Shown one piece after another: positions 51,418 to 60,671 of a stretch of DNA of 64,000 nucleotides. How positions within the stretch are numbered: the stretch's first letter is position 1; each line of letters opens with the position of its first letter. Origin of the DNA: Halieaceae bacterium (GTDB lineage: Bacteria > Pseudomonadota > Gammaproteobacteria > Pseudomonadales > Halieaceae); NCBI GenBank assembly GCA_003523185.1, contig DPGN01000057.1, positions 48,811 to 112,810 on the forward strand, written 5' to 3'. The notes beneath the pieces were generated by a model, which made no database searches, was not told where the DNA came from, and saw only the letters and a program-made list of their open reading frames with translations. A program made the position numbers and the translations under genes.

Positions 51418-51998
51418 TCAGCAGTCAGGCGAAGGTCCACGGTAACGGGGATTGATCGGCTGATCGCATTGAGTCCAGCAATTTGCTGCAGCGCCGCAAC
51501 ACCTCCCTCAAGGCCAAACTCCTGCGCCGTGATGACGATCGGCTGGGTCGTCGTAACGCGTACATCACCACCTGAAGAGCTCACCGACACATTCGCTATC
51601 CTACTGACGGTCTTTCCATGGAGGCTGATATTTACTGACACGCTTTCGGCTTCAACGCCACCGGCTCTTAGCACCGCAATCTGGCTGTCGGTTAACGCAG
51701 CATTAATCGTTGCCGTTGGAAAACTCGCAACTTCAAACAACATTTTCTGAAGGCGTTCGTTGCGGATGCCAACCCCAGTTTCCGCAGAAGATAGATCGAC
51801 GCTGACCGAAACCTGACCAGTCGCGGAGATACTTCCGGAAACACGCTCGAAGGCGTTGTTTTCGCCGATACTGTTGTTCTTAATCGACACAAAGCCGATG
51901 CGTGAGCTGTCGCTCAACGTCCAGTCTGCTTGCGCCGGGGCCATAACACCCAGAGCGCTAAGTAGAATCACGAGTTTCGGAAACATTGATTTGGCCAT
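51414..51998 (-). CDS. YceI-family periplasmic protein
   Basis: 194 residues from ATG 51998 (AAGG 6 bases upstream); the frame begins at 52013. Signal peptide to about residue 24 (cleavage near AQA-DWTL). Lipocalin-like YceI domain: SRIGFVSIKNNSIGENNAFERVSGSI and the later IVITAQEFGLEGGVAALQQI block. It may bind isoprenoids, as the family does. Tail-to-tail overlap with the cytochrome gene by 4 bases. Confidence 0.88.
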   Translation of the reverse strand: MAKSMFPKLVILLSALGVMAPAQADWTLSDSSRIGFVSIKNNSIGENNAFERVSGSISATGQVSVSVDLSSAETGVGIRNERLQKMLFEVASFPTATINAALTDSQIAVLRAGGVEAESVSVNISLHGKTVSRIANVSVSSSGGDVRVTTTQPIVITAQEFGLEGGVAALQQIAGLNAISRSIPVTVDLRLTAD

Positions 51999-52090
51999 CG
52001 ATACCTTCTCCATTCAACAGATCTAATGGGTTATAGCGCTCAAAGGAGGCCATGACCAACCCACAGACAGAACATTTAAACTAGCTTGGG

Positions 52091-53974
52091 TTATACGTTG
52101 GCGAGGTCGCCCTTAGATTCCAGCCATTCCCGTCGGTCACCCGCGCGCTTTTTAGCCAGCAGCATGTCAAAGACACTGTTCGTGTCATCGTCTGCGTCCA
52201 GGACAAGCTGCACCAGGCGGCGTGTATCGGGGTCCATGGTTGTCTCGCGCAACTGCGACGGGTTCATTTCTCCGAGCCCTTTAAAGCGCTGAACATTGGG
52301 TTTAGCTCTCGAGTTCTCCGCAGCAACGCGCTCCAAAATTCCGTTCTTTTCGGACTCATCGAGGGCGTAATACACGTCTTTACCGACATCTACCCGATAC
52401 AAAGGCGGCATAGCCACAAAGACGTGACCCGCCCGAACCAAGGGTCGGAAATGGCGCAGGAAAAGGGCGCAGATGAGTGTCGCAATGTGAAGCCCATCCG
52501 AGTCGGCATCAGCCAAAATACAGACCTTTTGATAGCGCAGGCCCTCGAGATCGTCGCTCGCAGGATCGATGCCCAAGGCCACCGAAATGTTGTGCACCTC
52601 TTGCGATGCAAGAATCTCCCCGGCGTCCACCTCCCAGGTGTTCAGGATCTTTCCTCTGAGCGGAAGGATGGCCTGGAACTCTCGATCTCGCGCCTGCTTG
52701 GCAGAGCCCCCAGCAGAGTCTCCCTCGACCAGAAAAAGCTCGCTTCGCGCGGGGTCTTCGATGGAACAATCGGCGAGCTTCCCCGGCAATTGAGGACCTG
52801 AAGCCACCTTCTTTCGGACAACTTTCTTGGCCGATCGCATCCGCGCTTGCGCGCGATTAATGCACAGTTCAGCCAGTAATTCAGCATCCGATGTATGCTG
52901 ATTCAACCACAGCGCAAATACATCTTTTGCCACACCAGACACAAAGCCTGCAGCCTCTCGAGACGATAGCCGCTCCTTGGTCTGGCCAGAGAACTGGGGA
53001 TCAGCCAGCTTCGATGACAGCACGTAACAGCAGCGATCCCAGACGTCCTCGGCAGTCAATTTCACGCCTCGCGGGAGCAGATTTCGAATCTCGCAGAACT
53101 CGCGCATCGCCTCCAGTAACCCAGAACGAAGGCCATTAACGTGAGTCCCTCCCTGAGCGGTGGGGATCAAATTCACATACGACTCAGCGGTTACTTCACC
53201 TCCCTCAGGAAGCCACTGTATAGCCCAATCGACGGCCTCGGTTTCGCCTGCAAAGCTCGCAGTAAAGGGCTCCTCGGGGATAACGGGATAGTCGATGGTG
53301 GCGTCGGCGAGATAGTCCGAAATGCCGTCCTCGTAAAACCATTCATGCTTCTCGCCCTTCTTCTCATCATTCAGCGTGACGCGAAGTCCTGGGCACAAAA
53401 CCGCCTTCGCTCGAAGCGCATGGACCAAGCGGGACATCGCAAAATTGGCGCTGTCAAAGAACGTTTCATCAGGCAGGAATCGAATGCCGGTCCCGGTATT
53501 GCGCTTACCGCATTGTCCAGTAATGGCAAGATCTTCAACCTTATCGCCGTTCTCGAAGGCCATGCTGTATACATTGCCATCGCGGCGGATCGTGATGTCG
53601 AGCCGCTTGGACAACGCGTTTACCACGGACACACCTACGCCGTGCAGACCGCCGCTAAACTGATAGTTCTTATCCGAGAATTTACCGCCGGCGTGCAGCG
53701 TCGAGAGGATGACCTCTACACCGGGCTTTTTTTGCTCCGGGTGTAAATCAACCGGCATACCCCGCCCGTTATCGGTAATGGTAATTGCACCATCGGCATG
53801 CACAACCACATCGATCTGATTCGCGTGGCCCGCCAAGGCTTCATCAACCGAGTTATCGACAACCTCTTGGGCAAGGTGGTTGGGGCGAGCCGTGTCGGTA
53901 TACATACCGGGGCGCTTGCGCACCGGCTCTAGCCCCGTCAATACCTCGATGGCGTCTGCGTTGTACTGCGTCAT
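52091..53974 (-). CDS. parE: DNA topoisomerase IV subunit B
   Basis: 627 residues, normal length. GHKL ATPase: EVVDNSVDEALAGHA, ITDNGRGMPVDLHPEQ, GGLHGVGVSVVNALS; TOPRIM: ELFLVEGDSAGGSAKQARDREFQAILPLRGKILN, and metal site VCILADADSDGLHI. The short C-terminal region and this motif set fit ParE rather than GyrB. Decatenates chromosomes with ParC, which is not in the window. Confidence 0.97.
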   Translation of the reverse strand: MTQYNADAIEVLTGLEPVRKRPGMYTDTARPNHLAQEVVDNSVDEALAGHANQIDVVVHADGAITITDNGRGMPVDLHPEQKKPGVEVILSTLHAGGKFSDKNYQFSGGLHGVGVSVVNALSKRLDITIRRDGNVYSMAFENGDKVEDLAITGQCGKRNTGTGIRFLPDETFFDSANFAMSRLVHALRAKAVLCPGLRVTLNDEKKGEKHEWFYEDGISDYLADATIDYPVIPEEPFTASFAGETEAVDWAIQWLPEGGEVTAESYVNLIPTAQGGTHVNGLRSGLLEAMREFCEIRNLLPRGVKLTAEDVWDRCCYVLSSKLADPQFSGQTKERLSSREAAGFVSGVAKDVFALWLNQHTSDAELLAELCINRAQARMRSAKKVVRKKVASGPQLPGKLADCSIEDPARSELFLVEGDSAGGSAKQARDREFQAILPLRGKILNTWEVDAGEILASQEVHNISVALGIDPASDDLEGLRYQKVCILADADSDGLHIATLICALFLRHFRPLVRAGHVFVAMPPLYRVDVGKDVYYALDESEKNGILERVAAENSRAKPNVQRFKGLGEMNPSQLRETTMDPDTRRLVQLVLDADDDTNSVFDMLLAKKRAGDRREWLESKGDLANV

Positions 53975-54029
53975 TACGTGGGTTTACCTTGGTTGAATGC
54001 GTCTTACGACGTGCGAGTCGTCGTGCCGC

Positions 54030-54863
54030 CTAATGATAACCCGAGGAAGTCAGTAGAGGTCGGTTCTCTTCATCAGAAATACGAACAACTTGTGTCTCAA
54101 TACGAGCATTTGGGTGTAGCACAAGACGTCGATAGCCCGGATCTTTGCTGTCGAGCGCAAAGTCTTGAGAGCGCGGTGCAAATTGCACGCAGGTCGAGGG
54201 CGTCGTCATCATGCGAACCCCGTTTATGAGCTCGTCACTTTCTTGATGTACGTGACCACTGATCACCGCTGCTTGATCGGCAATGGGCTTGAGAATATCG
54301 AGCGCATCCGATGCGTTCTTTACCGATTGCTCGTCGAGCCACGCAGATTCAAGACGGCGAAGCGGATGGTGCGTTGCAACCAGAAGGGCCTTATTTGCCA
54401 GCCGCGCATCATCGACAGCAGACCTCAATGCCGCAAGCTCAGTGGTGGAAAGGACGCCACCCACCTCACCCTCGACTTGCGTCTCGAGCATCACCACATC
54501 CCAGTGCTTTGCGCGCAAGCGACGCTTCATATTCGGCGCATAGCGATCTTTATGGCTAGACACATCGTCATGGTTGCCCGGCAACCAAAGGCTGGGTACC
54601 GAAGTGCCGAGTAAGGCTTCAAGCTGTCCGTAAGCTTCGGGCTGACCATCGGCGGCAATGTCACCGGTCACTAAAATAGTGTCAGCACTCTCACTGGCTA
54701 ATGCAGCATCGATGACAGTCCTGGCTGAGCGCGCAGTATTCATGCCTAAGAGATATCCCGCTTCAGTGCCTGTTAAGTGGGTATCGGTGACCTGCACCAA
54801 GGAAAGTGTGTCCACTCCCTCGGCAACGAACAAATCGCCAATAAGCAGCGACTCAGTCGACAT
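54030..54863 (-). CDS. cpdA: 3',5'-cyclic-AMP phosphodiesterase CpdA
   Basis: 277 residues with all metallophosphoesterase motifs: VQVTDTHL, VTGDIAADGQ, LPGNHDD, ATHHPLRR and SGHVHQE. The cluster position next to parE and DUF1249 is that of cpdA in many gammaproteobacteria. It hydrolyses cAMP. Overlaps the DUF1249 gene by 11 bases. The E. coli neighbour yqiA between cpdA and parE is missing here. Confidence 0.92.
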   Translation of the reverse strand: MSTESLLIGDLFVAEGVDTLSLVQVTDTHLTGTEAGYLLGMNTARSARTVIDAALASESADTILVTGDIAADGQPEAYGQLEALLGTSVPSLWLPGNHDDVSSHKDRYAPNMKRRLRAKHWDVVMLETQVEGEVGGVLSTTELAALRSAVDDARLANKALLVATHHPLRRLESAWLDEQSVKNASDALDILKPIADQAAVISGHVHQESDELINGVRMMTTPSTCVQFAPRSQDFALDSKDPGYRRLVLHPNARIETQVVRISDEENRPLLTSSGYH

Positions 54864-55308
54864 TGCCCGCCCCGAAAATATTGCCGTCGGCGTGAGCCTC
54901 GGACAAACAAAGGCTCAACAGCTCAGAAAGAAACTGATTTTGCTGTTGCTTCTCGTCGGGCTGATGCATCTCGGAATTCGGATAATCGTAGCGCGACTCT
55001 AAGCGTCGGCTCGACCGATGCTTCACCACCTCTGCCATAGCGACGTCGTGATACATGCGTAAATACAGATTGGAGTCCATTAACTTCGGCAGTTGTGGCG
55101 CGTGATACTGCACCGTGAGGGTAGTTGTGTGCCGATCCCGATCGATAACCGTTAGCACAACCAATCGCTGACCTAATCGAAAGCGTCGTTCATTTGCCTG
55201 TTGATAGTCCGGGAATAGCTGCAACAAGCGCGCATAGTTGGCCTCGCAGAGCGCATGTAACTCCGCAAGATCCATCTGAAAACGCTTCTTTTTTCTACTC
55301 TTTTGCAC
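54853..55308 (-). CDS. DUF1249 (YqiB-like) protein
   Basis: 151 residues starting at GTG 55308 with GGGAG 6 bases upstream. DUF1249 blocks: ANYARLLQLFPDYQQANERRFRLGQRLVVLTVIDRDRHTTTLTVQYHAP, then LYLRMYHDVAMAEVVKHRSSRRLESRYDYPN. Function unknown. The usual nudF neighbour between it and tolC is absent. Confidence 0.9.
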   Translation of the reverse strand: MQKSRKKKRFQMDLAELHALCEANYARLLQLFPDYQQANERRFRLGQRLVVLTVIDRDRHTTTLTVQYHAPQLPKLMDSNLYLRMYHDVAMAEVVKHRSSRRLESRYDYPNSEMHQPDEKQQQNQFLSELLSLCLSEAHADGNIFGAGNVD

Positions 55309-55479
55309 TCAACTCCCTCAGGCAGACCGCGCTATTGAAATTACGTTTCGCCAAAAGTTTAGCAACCAATCGTCAAAATAGTGCCAATACAGAAGATGAA
55401 CGTATTTTATCCACCCACCCGTATACGATGTTAAACTCCGCCGCACCGTAGGTCTAACGACACTAGCAAGGAATATTGC

Positions 55480-56904
55480 ATGATTTCTCATGTTACTCGA
55501 CACGCCGTATCGGCCGTCATCGCCGGCATATTACTGGCCGTTGCGCCCCTCGCTTCGAGCGAAAGCCTTTTGGATATTTATGAGATTGCGCTCGATAATG
55601 ATGCGCAGTTGAAAGCGGAAACCGCTCAATACAGAGCCGATCTCGAATTGAAGACTCTGGCTCTCGCGCCCTTGCTGCCACAAGTAAGGCTGGGCGCGTC
55701 GCGCGCGCTGCGAGACTCTGAGAGCACTCGCCTCACCATTACTGAGTTTCAAAACGGACAAGTCGTAATTGACGACGTTACCAATGGGTCTCGAACATTT
55801 ACTACCAGCTACGACATCAATCTAAACCAAACATTATTTGATCTATCCGCCTGGTTCGACTGGAAAGCAGGCAGCGAGAGGAGCAAACAAGCCGAGGCGA
55901 CTCTGGCTGCTGCCCAACAAAATTTAATCGTTCGTGTATCGGAAGCTTATTTTGGTGTGCTGCGTGCGCAAGATAATCTCCTCGCCGCGAAGGCCCAAGA
56001 ACGCGCATTAGCGCGGCAACTTGAGCAGACGCGCCAGCGTTTCAACGTCGGTCTTATCGCTATCACCGACGTCTACGAAGCTGAAGCCCGTCACGACCTC
56101 GCCGGTGTGACACGCATCATCGAAGAAAACAACCTGGCGGTGGCCCGCGAGCGTCTCTCGGTACTGACAGGTCAGAACCATGGACAACTGTTGCTCCTGA
56201 GCAATGAGTTCACACCTGAGGCGCCAACACCATCAGACCGATCTGCCTGGGTCGACTTCGCACTTGCCAACAACTATGAGCTTGCCGCCGTGCGTTTTGC
56301 AGAGGAGGCGGCACGCCAAAACGCAAAGTCTCGCCAAATGGGACATGCTCCCACTGTCAGTGCGCAGTTAGGTTACTCAGAGAGCGAAACCGATGGCACG
56401 GTAACGCCCCCAACAGCTTTTAACCTACCACCGCGTTCAGATGGTGAAAACGAGTCCTTTCAAATCCGTGTTGATTTACCGCTCTATTCCGGGGGTGCGG
56501 TCAGTGCGAATCGAAGACGGGCGGCAGAGCAGTTTAATGCCGCACGTGAAAATCGAATCAACTTGACGCGTAACACGGTGACGGCATCGCGCTCACTTCA
56601 CATGACGGTGACCTCGGACGTGGCGCGCGTTAAGGCACGCAAGCAAGCCATCAAGTCGACGCAGAGCGCGCTCGACGCCACCGTTGCAGGCTATGAAGTG
56701 GGTACGCGTAACATTGTCGACGTACTGAATGCTCAGAACGCTGTGTTTGCAGCACAACGTGACTATGCCAATAGTCGCTACGACTACGTCCTCAACAGCA
56801 TGCGACTCAAAGAGAATGCAGGCACCTTGTCACCCGAGGACATCGCTTCGCTTGAATCTTTCCTGATTGAGCCCGCTGCACCGACGGCCTCTGAGGAAGG
56901 CTAG
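55480..56904 (+). CDS. tolC: TolC-family outer-membrane efflux channel
   Basis: 474 residues. Signal peptide about 1-28 (cleavage near ASS-ESLLD). Two OEP repeats with YGxxxxxxxLxxAxxxxxxARxxxxQT-type helices: LIVRVSEAYFGVLRAQDNLLAAKAQERALARQLEQTRQRFNVGLIAITDVYEAEARHD and the matching second half VGTRNIVDVLNAQNAVFAAQRDYANSRYDYVLNSMRLKENAG. AAGGA 8-9 bases before the ATG. Type I secretion and drug efflux. Confidence 0.94.
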   Translation: MISHVTRHAVSAVIAGILLAVAPLASSESLLDIYEIALDNDAQLKAETAQYRADLELKTLALAPLLPQVRLGASRALRDSESTRLTITEFQNGQVVIDDVTNGSRTFTTSYDINLNQTLFDLSAWFDWKAGSERSKQAEATLAAAQQNLIVRVSEAYFGVLRAQDNLLAAKAQERALARQLEQTRQRFNVGLIAITDVYEAEARHDLAGVTRIIEENNLAVARERLSVLTGQNHGQLLLLSNEFTPEAPTPSDRSAWVDFALANNYELAAVRFAEEAARQNAKSRQMGHAPTVSAQLGYSESETDGTVTPPTAFNLPPRSDGENESFQIRVDLPLYSGGAVSANRRRAAEQFNAARENRINLTRNTVTASRSLHMTVTSDVARVKARKQAIKSTQSALDATVAGYEVGTRNIVDVLNAQNAVFAAQRDYANSRYDYVLNSMRLKENAGTLSPEDIASLESFLIEPAAPTASEEG

Positions 56905-58178
56905 GCCACTAAAGTCTTCAGTAGTTCGAGTTGACGGCGGGTCGCTCCCCGCCGCGTCTCGATGAAGCGCCGCGCCACCTGTGCGTCAGCGCCATCCACT
57001 GACTCAGTCCATACGCTAGCCAGTCTGCTCGCGAGCTCGTCTTCATCCTTCACCACACGGATAGCGCCACCGCGCTCCATGTCTCGAACAATGGTGGCAA
57101 AGTTTATGACGTGAGGACCGGTGATGACAGCACACCCCCAGGCCGCCGCCTCGATGGGGTTATGTCCACCACGCGGCACCAAACTACCACCGATAAATGC
57201 TGCATCCGCCAGGCCTAGGAAGGCACTCAGCTCCCCCAGCGTATCTATGAGTAGGACATCCGTATTATCAGTCAGCGGCCGATACTCGCTGCGCTTCTGA
57301 TACTGCAAACCATAACTCTCAAGTAACTTGGTTATCTCAGGGGTGCGGTTGGGATGTCGCGGGGCCAGTAATAATCGCGTACTCAGGCCTCGCTCTCGGA
57401 GTACGAGGTAGGCCTTGATCACCAACTGCTCTTCGCCCGGGTGCGTGCTCGCCGCCGCCCACAGTGGACGAGAACGTATAACCTCACCCACCTGGTCGCG
57501 AATCTCCTCGAGCTGCACACGGCGCGCAGCTAGGTCAATGTCAAATTTGATGCTCCCCACCACGTGCATCTTTGAGGGGTCGGCGCCGATCTTCCGAAAT
57601 CGCCTGAAATCTGACTTTGATTGACAGGCAATCAAATCAAATTCATTGAGTGCCCGAGTGGTAAGGCTTCCAAGGCGGGCATAGCCCCGTGCGGAGCGCG
57701 CTGAAAGCCGGGCGTTGACCAGTGCGACCGGCACCGAATGATCCTTTGCGGACGTCAGCAGATTCGGCCAAATCTCGGTCTCCACCATGACGATGAGTTG
57801 TGGATCCCAGTGGCGTATGAACGAACCCGTGACCAGTGGTGCATCAAAGGGGAACCATGTGTGTTCAACTCGGTCCCCAAACAATTTTTTCGTCTGTGCT
57901 GAACCGGTGGGTGTTGTGTTGGTAACCAGAACAGCCTTATCAGGCCACTCACTTAGCAGGCGCTCGATAAGCGGTGCGACGGCAAGTAATTCCCCCACTG
58001 AAACCGCATGCACCCAAATGAGCCCGTCGCCGGGACGTGTTCGCGCCGGCAGACCCAGAGCAAAACGCCGCCACCACTGACGTCGGTAATGCGGCTCACG
58101 CAGGCTTTTATAGAACAGGCGCAGCACGAACAACGGCGTCAAAACCGTAATAAGCAAGTTGTAGAGTGGGCGCGCCAT
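56901..58178 (-). CDS. waaA: Kdo transferase WaaA
   Basis: 425 residues from the ATG at 58178 (MARPLYNLL), which matches the family N-terminus; in-frame ATGs at 58214 and 58244 give longer versions without similarity, and no strong ribosome site is seen at any. N-terminal membrane anchor (about 5-22), then GLIWVHAVSVGELLAVAPLIE, MVETEIWPNLL, and GGSLVPRGGHNPIEAAAWGCAVITGPHVINFATI. Adds Kdo to lipid A. Overlaps the tolC stop by 4 bases. Confidence 0.95.
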   Translation of the reverse strand: MARPLYNLLITVLTPLFVLRLFYKSLREPHYRRQWWRRFALGLPARTRPGDGLIWVHAVSVGELLAVAPLIERLLSEWPDKAVLVTNTTPTGSAQTKKLFGDRVEHTWFPFDAPLVTGSFIRHWDPQLIVMVETEIWPNLLTSAKDHSVPVALVNARLSARSARGYARLGSLTTRALNEFDLIACQSKSDFRRFRKIGADPSKMHVVGSIKFDIDLAARRVQLEEIRDQVGEVIRSRPLWAAASTHPGEEQLVIKAYLVLRERGLSTRLLLAPRHPNRTPEITKLLESYGLQYQKRSEYRPLTDNTDVLLIDTLGELSAFLGLADAAFIGGSLVPRGGHNPIEAAAWGCAVITGPHVINFATIVRDMERGGAIRVVKDEDELASRLASVWTESVDGADAQVARRFIETRRGATRRQLELLKTLVA

Positions 58179-58242
58179 AGGGTCGATGCTACGAGGATTG
58201 GTGTTATACGTCATATACTGACGCTTTTGGGTGGAGCCTACC

Positions 58243-58848
58243 ATGGCAACGACCGAGTTTGAGGATGTGAAGGGCTTCCTTCCAATGGAGGAAGCCGAAA
58301 AACTTCGCGAGTGGGCAACACTCGGTGCGCAGGTGGGCCCGCTCTTGGAAATTGGGAGTTATTGTGGTCTATCCACGCTGCATTTGGCAGACGTCGCGCG
58401 GGAGGCCGACACGGTTGTCTTTGCTGTAGACCATCATCGGGGGAGTGAGGAGCACCAGGTTGGCGAGTTTTTTCACGATGACGCCCTGACGGATGATCAA
58501 GGAGATTTTGATTCACTCCCCGAATTCAGACGCAACCTCAAGCGCTACCAGGCCGAGGATGTTGTCATTTCGCTGGTTGCGCCATCGAAAACGGCCGCTC
58601 GCCATTGGACAACACAGCTAGGCTTTTTATTTATCGACGGCGGGCACAGTTTAGATGCTGCGCTTGCCGACTACCGGGGCTGGTCATCGCATCTGCTACG
58701 CGATGGGCTACTGGTCATCCACGATGTCTTCGGCAATGTAGCAGACGGGGGTCAGGCACCGCATGCCATCTGGCAACTCGCAAAACAATCAGGGCTGTTT
58801 GAAGAAGTGGGCTCCTTTCAGAGTCTACGCGCCTTAAAACGACTGTAA
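58243..58848 (+). CDS. class I SAM-dependent methyltransferase (Methyltransf_24 type)
   Basis: 201 residues from ATG 58243 with GGAG 7-8 bases upstream; an in-frame GTG at 58231 is a less likely start. LLEIGSYCGLSTLHLADVA is the SAM loop, and LGFLFIDGGHSLDAALADYRGWSSHLLRDGLLVIHDVFG is the Methyltransf_24 signature with its metal-type Asp/His. Substrate unknown. Divergent from waaA; the neighbours suggest envelope glycan chemistry. Confidence 0.85.
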   Translation: MATTEFEDVKGFLPMEEAEKLREWATLGAQVGPLLEIGSYCGLSTLHLADVAREADTVVFAVDHHRGSEEHQVGEFFHDDALTDDQGDFDSLPEFRRNLKRYQAEDVVISLVAPSKTAARHWTTQLGFLFIDGGHSLDAALADYRGWSSHLLRDGLLVIHDVFGNVADGGQAPHAIWQLAKQSGLFEEVGSFQSLRALKRL

Positions 58849-58877
58849 CTGCTCTAAGTTGCTATACCTGACCGACA

Positions 58878-59948
58878 CTAAGCCTGGCGATGACGTCGTT
58901 CGAACTTAGGCTGCTCCCTGCTATCAACCTCGATAAACAGCCGGCTTGCGGTCGTGTACTGACTCAAGGCGTCCGCTGCCAATAATACGGCTCCGGAGGT
59001 CCAAGTCGGCTTCTCTAACGGCCATAAGATGTCTTCTTCAAACTGGTAGCCAGTCCAGAAAACACCCGCCTCGTCGCGCCATTGCCATAAGCTGTCAAAG
59101 AGCGTCTGTGCTCTTGCCACATCGCCCACGCTAAGAAGCGCCATGGTCAATTCGCAGGACTCGGCCACCGTGACCCAAGGCTGATGATTCTCACACCGAC
59201 AACCCAAGCCGGGCTCCACAAATTCATGCCAGCGCGCATTGATGCGTTCGAGACCCTGCTCACCCTGGAAGACGCCCGCAAGAACAGGATAAAACCAGTC
59301 CATCGCATAGCGCGCCTTACTCTCCCAGTTTCGGTCAAACCGCTCGGGTCGGTGTCGTAGCGCCGTACCAAGCTTTCGTCTTGCTTCACGCCATTGGGGT
59401 TTGAGAATACCGAGTGTTCTTGCGATATGCAGCGCACACTCGAGCGACTTATAGACCGAGCTACTCCCCGTCACGAGCGCATCATTCATCGCTTCACCCG
59501 AGGTATCGCAAGCCCATGCCACTTCACCGTGCTCCGACTGCATGGACACGACAAAATCTATCGCGCGCTCCACAGTTGGAAAAAGTCGCTCAAGGAATGC
59601 TCGATCTTCGCTAATCAAGTAGTGATGCCATACACCGGTAGCAATGTAAGCGACGTAATTGGTTTCGCGCCGGGTTACATTGGCTGGCGTGCCATTAACG
59701 TAAGACGCCCACCAACTGCCATCGTCTAACTGCTCGCTGGCAAGCCAGTCATAGGCGCGCTCGGCGGCAACGAACTCTCCCGCAATACTGAGACCCATTG
59801 CGGCCTCTGTGTGATTCCAGGGGTCGGTGTGTCCACCGTCAAACCAGGGGATCTCGCCATTCTCTCGCTGCGATGCCAGTAGGTAATCCACTGTCGGACG
59901 CAGGGCTTCACCAGGGTACGCAAAAGGGGCAGAGGTACTATGACTCAT
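58878..59948 (-). CDS. prenyltransferase/terpene-cyclase-like alpha-barrel protein
   Basis: 356 residues, helical with repeated hairpins resembling an (alpha/alpha)6 toroid (ADALSQYTTAS..., YLLASQRENGEIPWFDGG, WLASEQLDDGSWWASYVNG). QxxxGSW-like spacing explains why such proteins are often called prenyltransferase or squalene-cyclase-like, but a DxDD active-site motif is not seen, so a carbohydrate-active role is equally possible. It sits 9 bases before the next methyltransferase region in a convergent-free minus-strand run. Confidence 0.6.
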   Translation of the reverse strand: MSHSTSAPFAYPGEALRPTVDYLLASQRENGEIPWFDGGHTDPWNHTEAAMGLSIAGEFVAAERAYDWLASEQLDDGSWWASYVNGTPANVTRRETNYVAYIATGVWHHYLISEDRAFLERLFPTVERAIDFVVSMQSEHGEVAWACDTSGEAMNDALVTGSSSVYKSLECALHIARTLGILKPQWREARRKLGTALRHRPERFDRNWESKARYAMDWFYPVLAGVFQGEQGLERINARWHEFVEPGLGCRCENHQPWVTVAESCELTMALLSVGDVARAQTLFDSLWQWRDEAGVFWTGYQFEEDILWPLEKPTWTSGAVLLAADALSQYTTASRLFIEVDSREQPKFERRHRQA

Positions 59949-59957
59949 ATCCTAATC

Positions 59958-60671
59958 CTAATGCTTTTCTGACCGATCAAAATACAGCACGACGCTTTTC
60001 CCCATCCAAGGATTAGTCACCGCCTCAATCGCGCGGGTTAGCCATGGGCGCTTCATCAGATCCCAGACTAAGAATTGGTGATAACACTTGAGAATCAAGG
60101 GCTCGGTTTCCGTATGCCAAAACAGGCACTTGAGCCACCAATAGGGCACATGAAGCGCGTGTGCGCCATGGCGACGCGTTTCCATCAGTGTGTAACGCTC
60201 GACTTCACGACTGAGGTGCGAGGCATTGAAAATTCGAATATGCCCACCTGGCGTTCGACGATAGGCATCGCAAAGCGACCAACACACCCGCTCCGGCCAG
60301 CTTCGCGGCACACTAATGCACAGTCGTCCGTCTGGCTTTAACACGCGATCAATCTCTTCTAGAAACCCAATATAGTTAGGAACGTGCTCGAGCACCTCTG
60401 AGCAAATAAGTCGATCGACCGAGTGATCTGCCAGAGGAAGCGACAAGCCATTTGCCTGAGCAAAATCCACCGAGCCCTTTGGGTTATAACTCGCCATATC
60501 AGCAATGCGTGACTGTGCTGTCTTCAAGTCCTGATGCGATAAGTCGAGGCCAATTACCGTCACATCATCCTGAAGATAGGCCGTCAATGAATGACGTCCC
60601 TCCCCACACCCCAAATCGACGCAGACATGGCCTTGCTGCAAGTCAAAGTAGTCGAAGTCCACCGTCAGCAT
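59958..60671 (-). CDS. class I SAM-dependent methyltransferase (Methyltransf_11 type)
   Basis: 237 residues. VCVDLGCGEGRHSLTAYL is the SAM-binding loop, followed by VIGLDLSHQDLKTAQSRI and DRLICSEVLEHVPNYIGFLEEIDRVLKPDGRLCISVPR, typical of Methyltransf_11. No membrane segment. It overlaps the GT4 gene by 7 bases and is 9 bases from the barrel protein, so the three form an operon. Substrate unknown. Confidence 0.87.
   Translation of the reverse strand: MLTVDFDYFDLQQGHVCVDLGCGEGRHSLTAYLQDDVTVIGLDLSHQDLKTAQSRIADMASYNPKGSVDFAQANGLSLPLADHSVDRLICSEVLEHVPNYIGFLEEIDRVLKPDGRLCISVPRSWPERVCWSLCDAYRRTPGGHIRIFNASHLSREVERYTLMETRRHGAHALHVPYWWLKCLFWHTETEPLILKCYHQFLVWDLMKRPWLTRAIEAVTNPWMGKSVVLYFDRSEKH

Noticed and set aside
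53141..53746. A 201-residue plus-strand frame opposite parE.
   Set aside because: It is a shadow of the strongly conserved parE frame and has no ribosome site or similarity.
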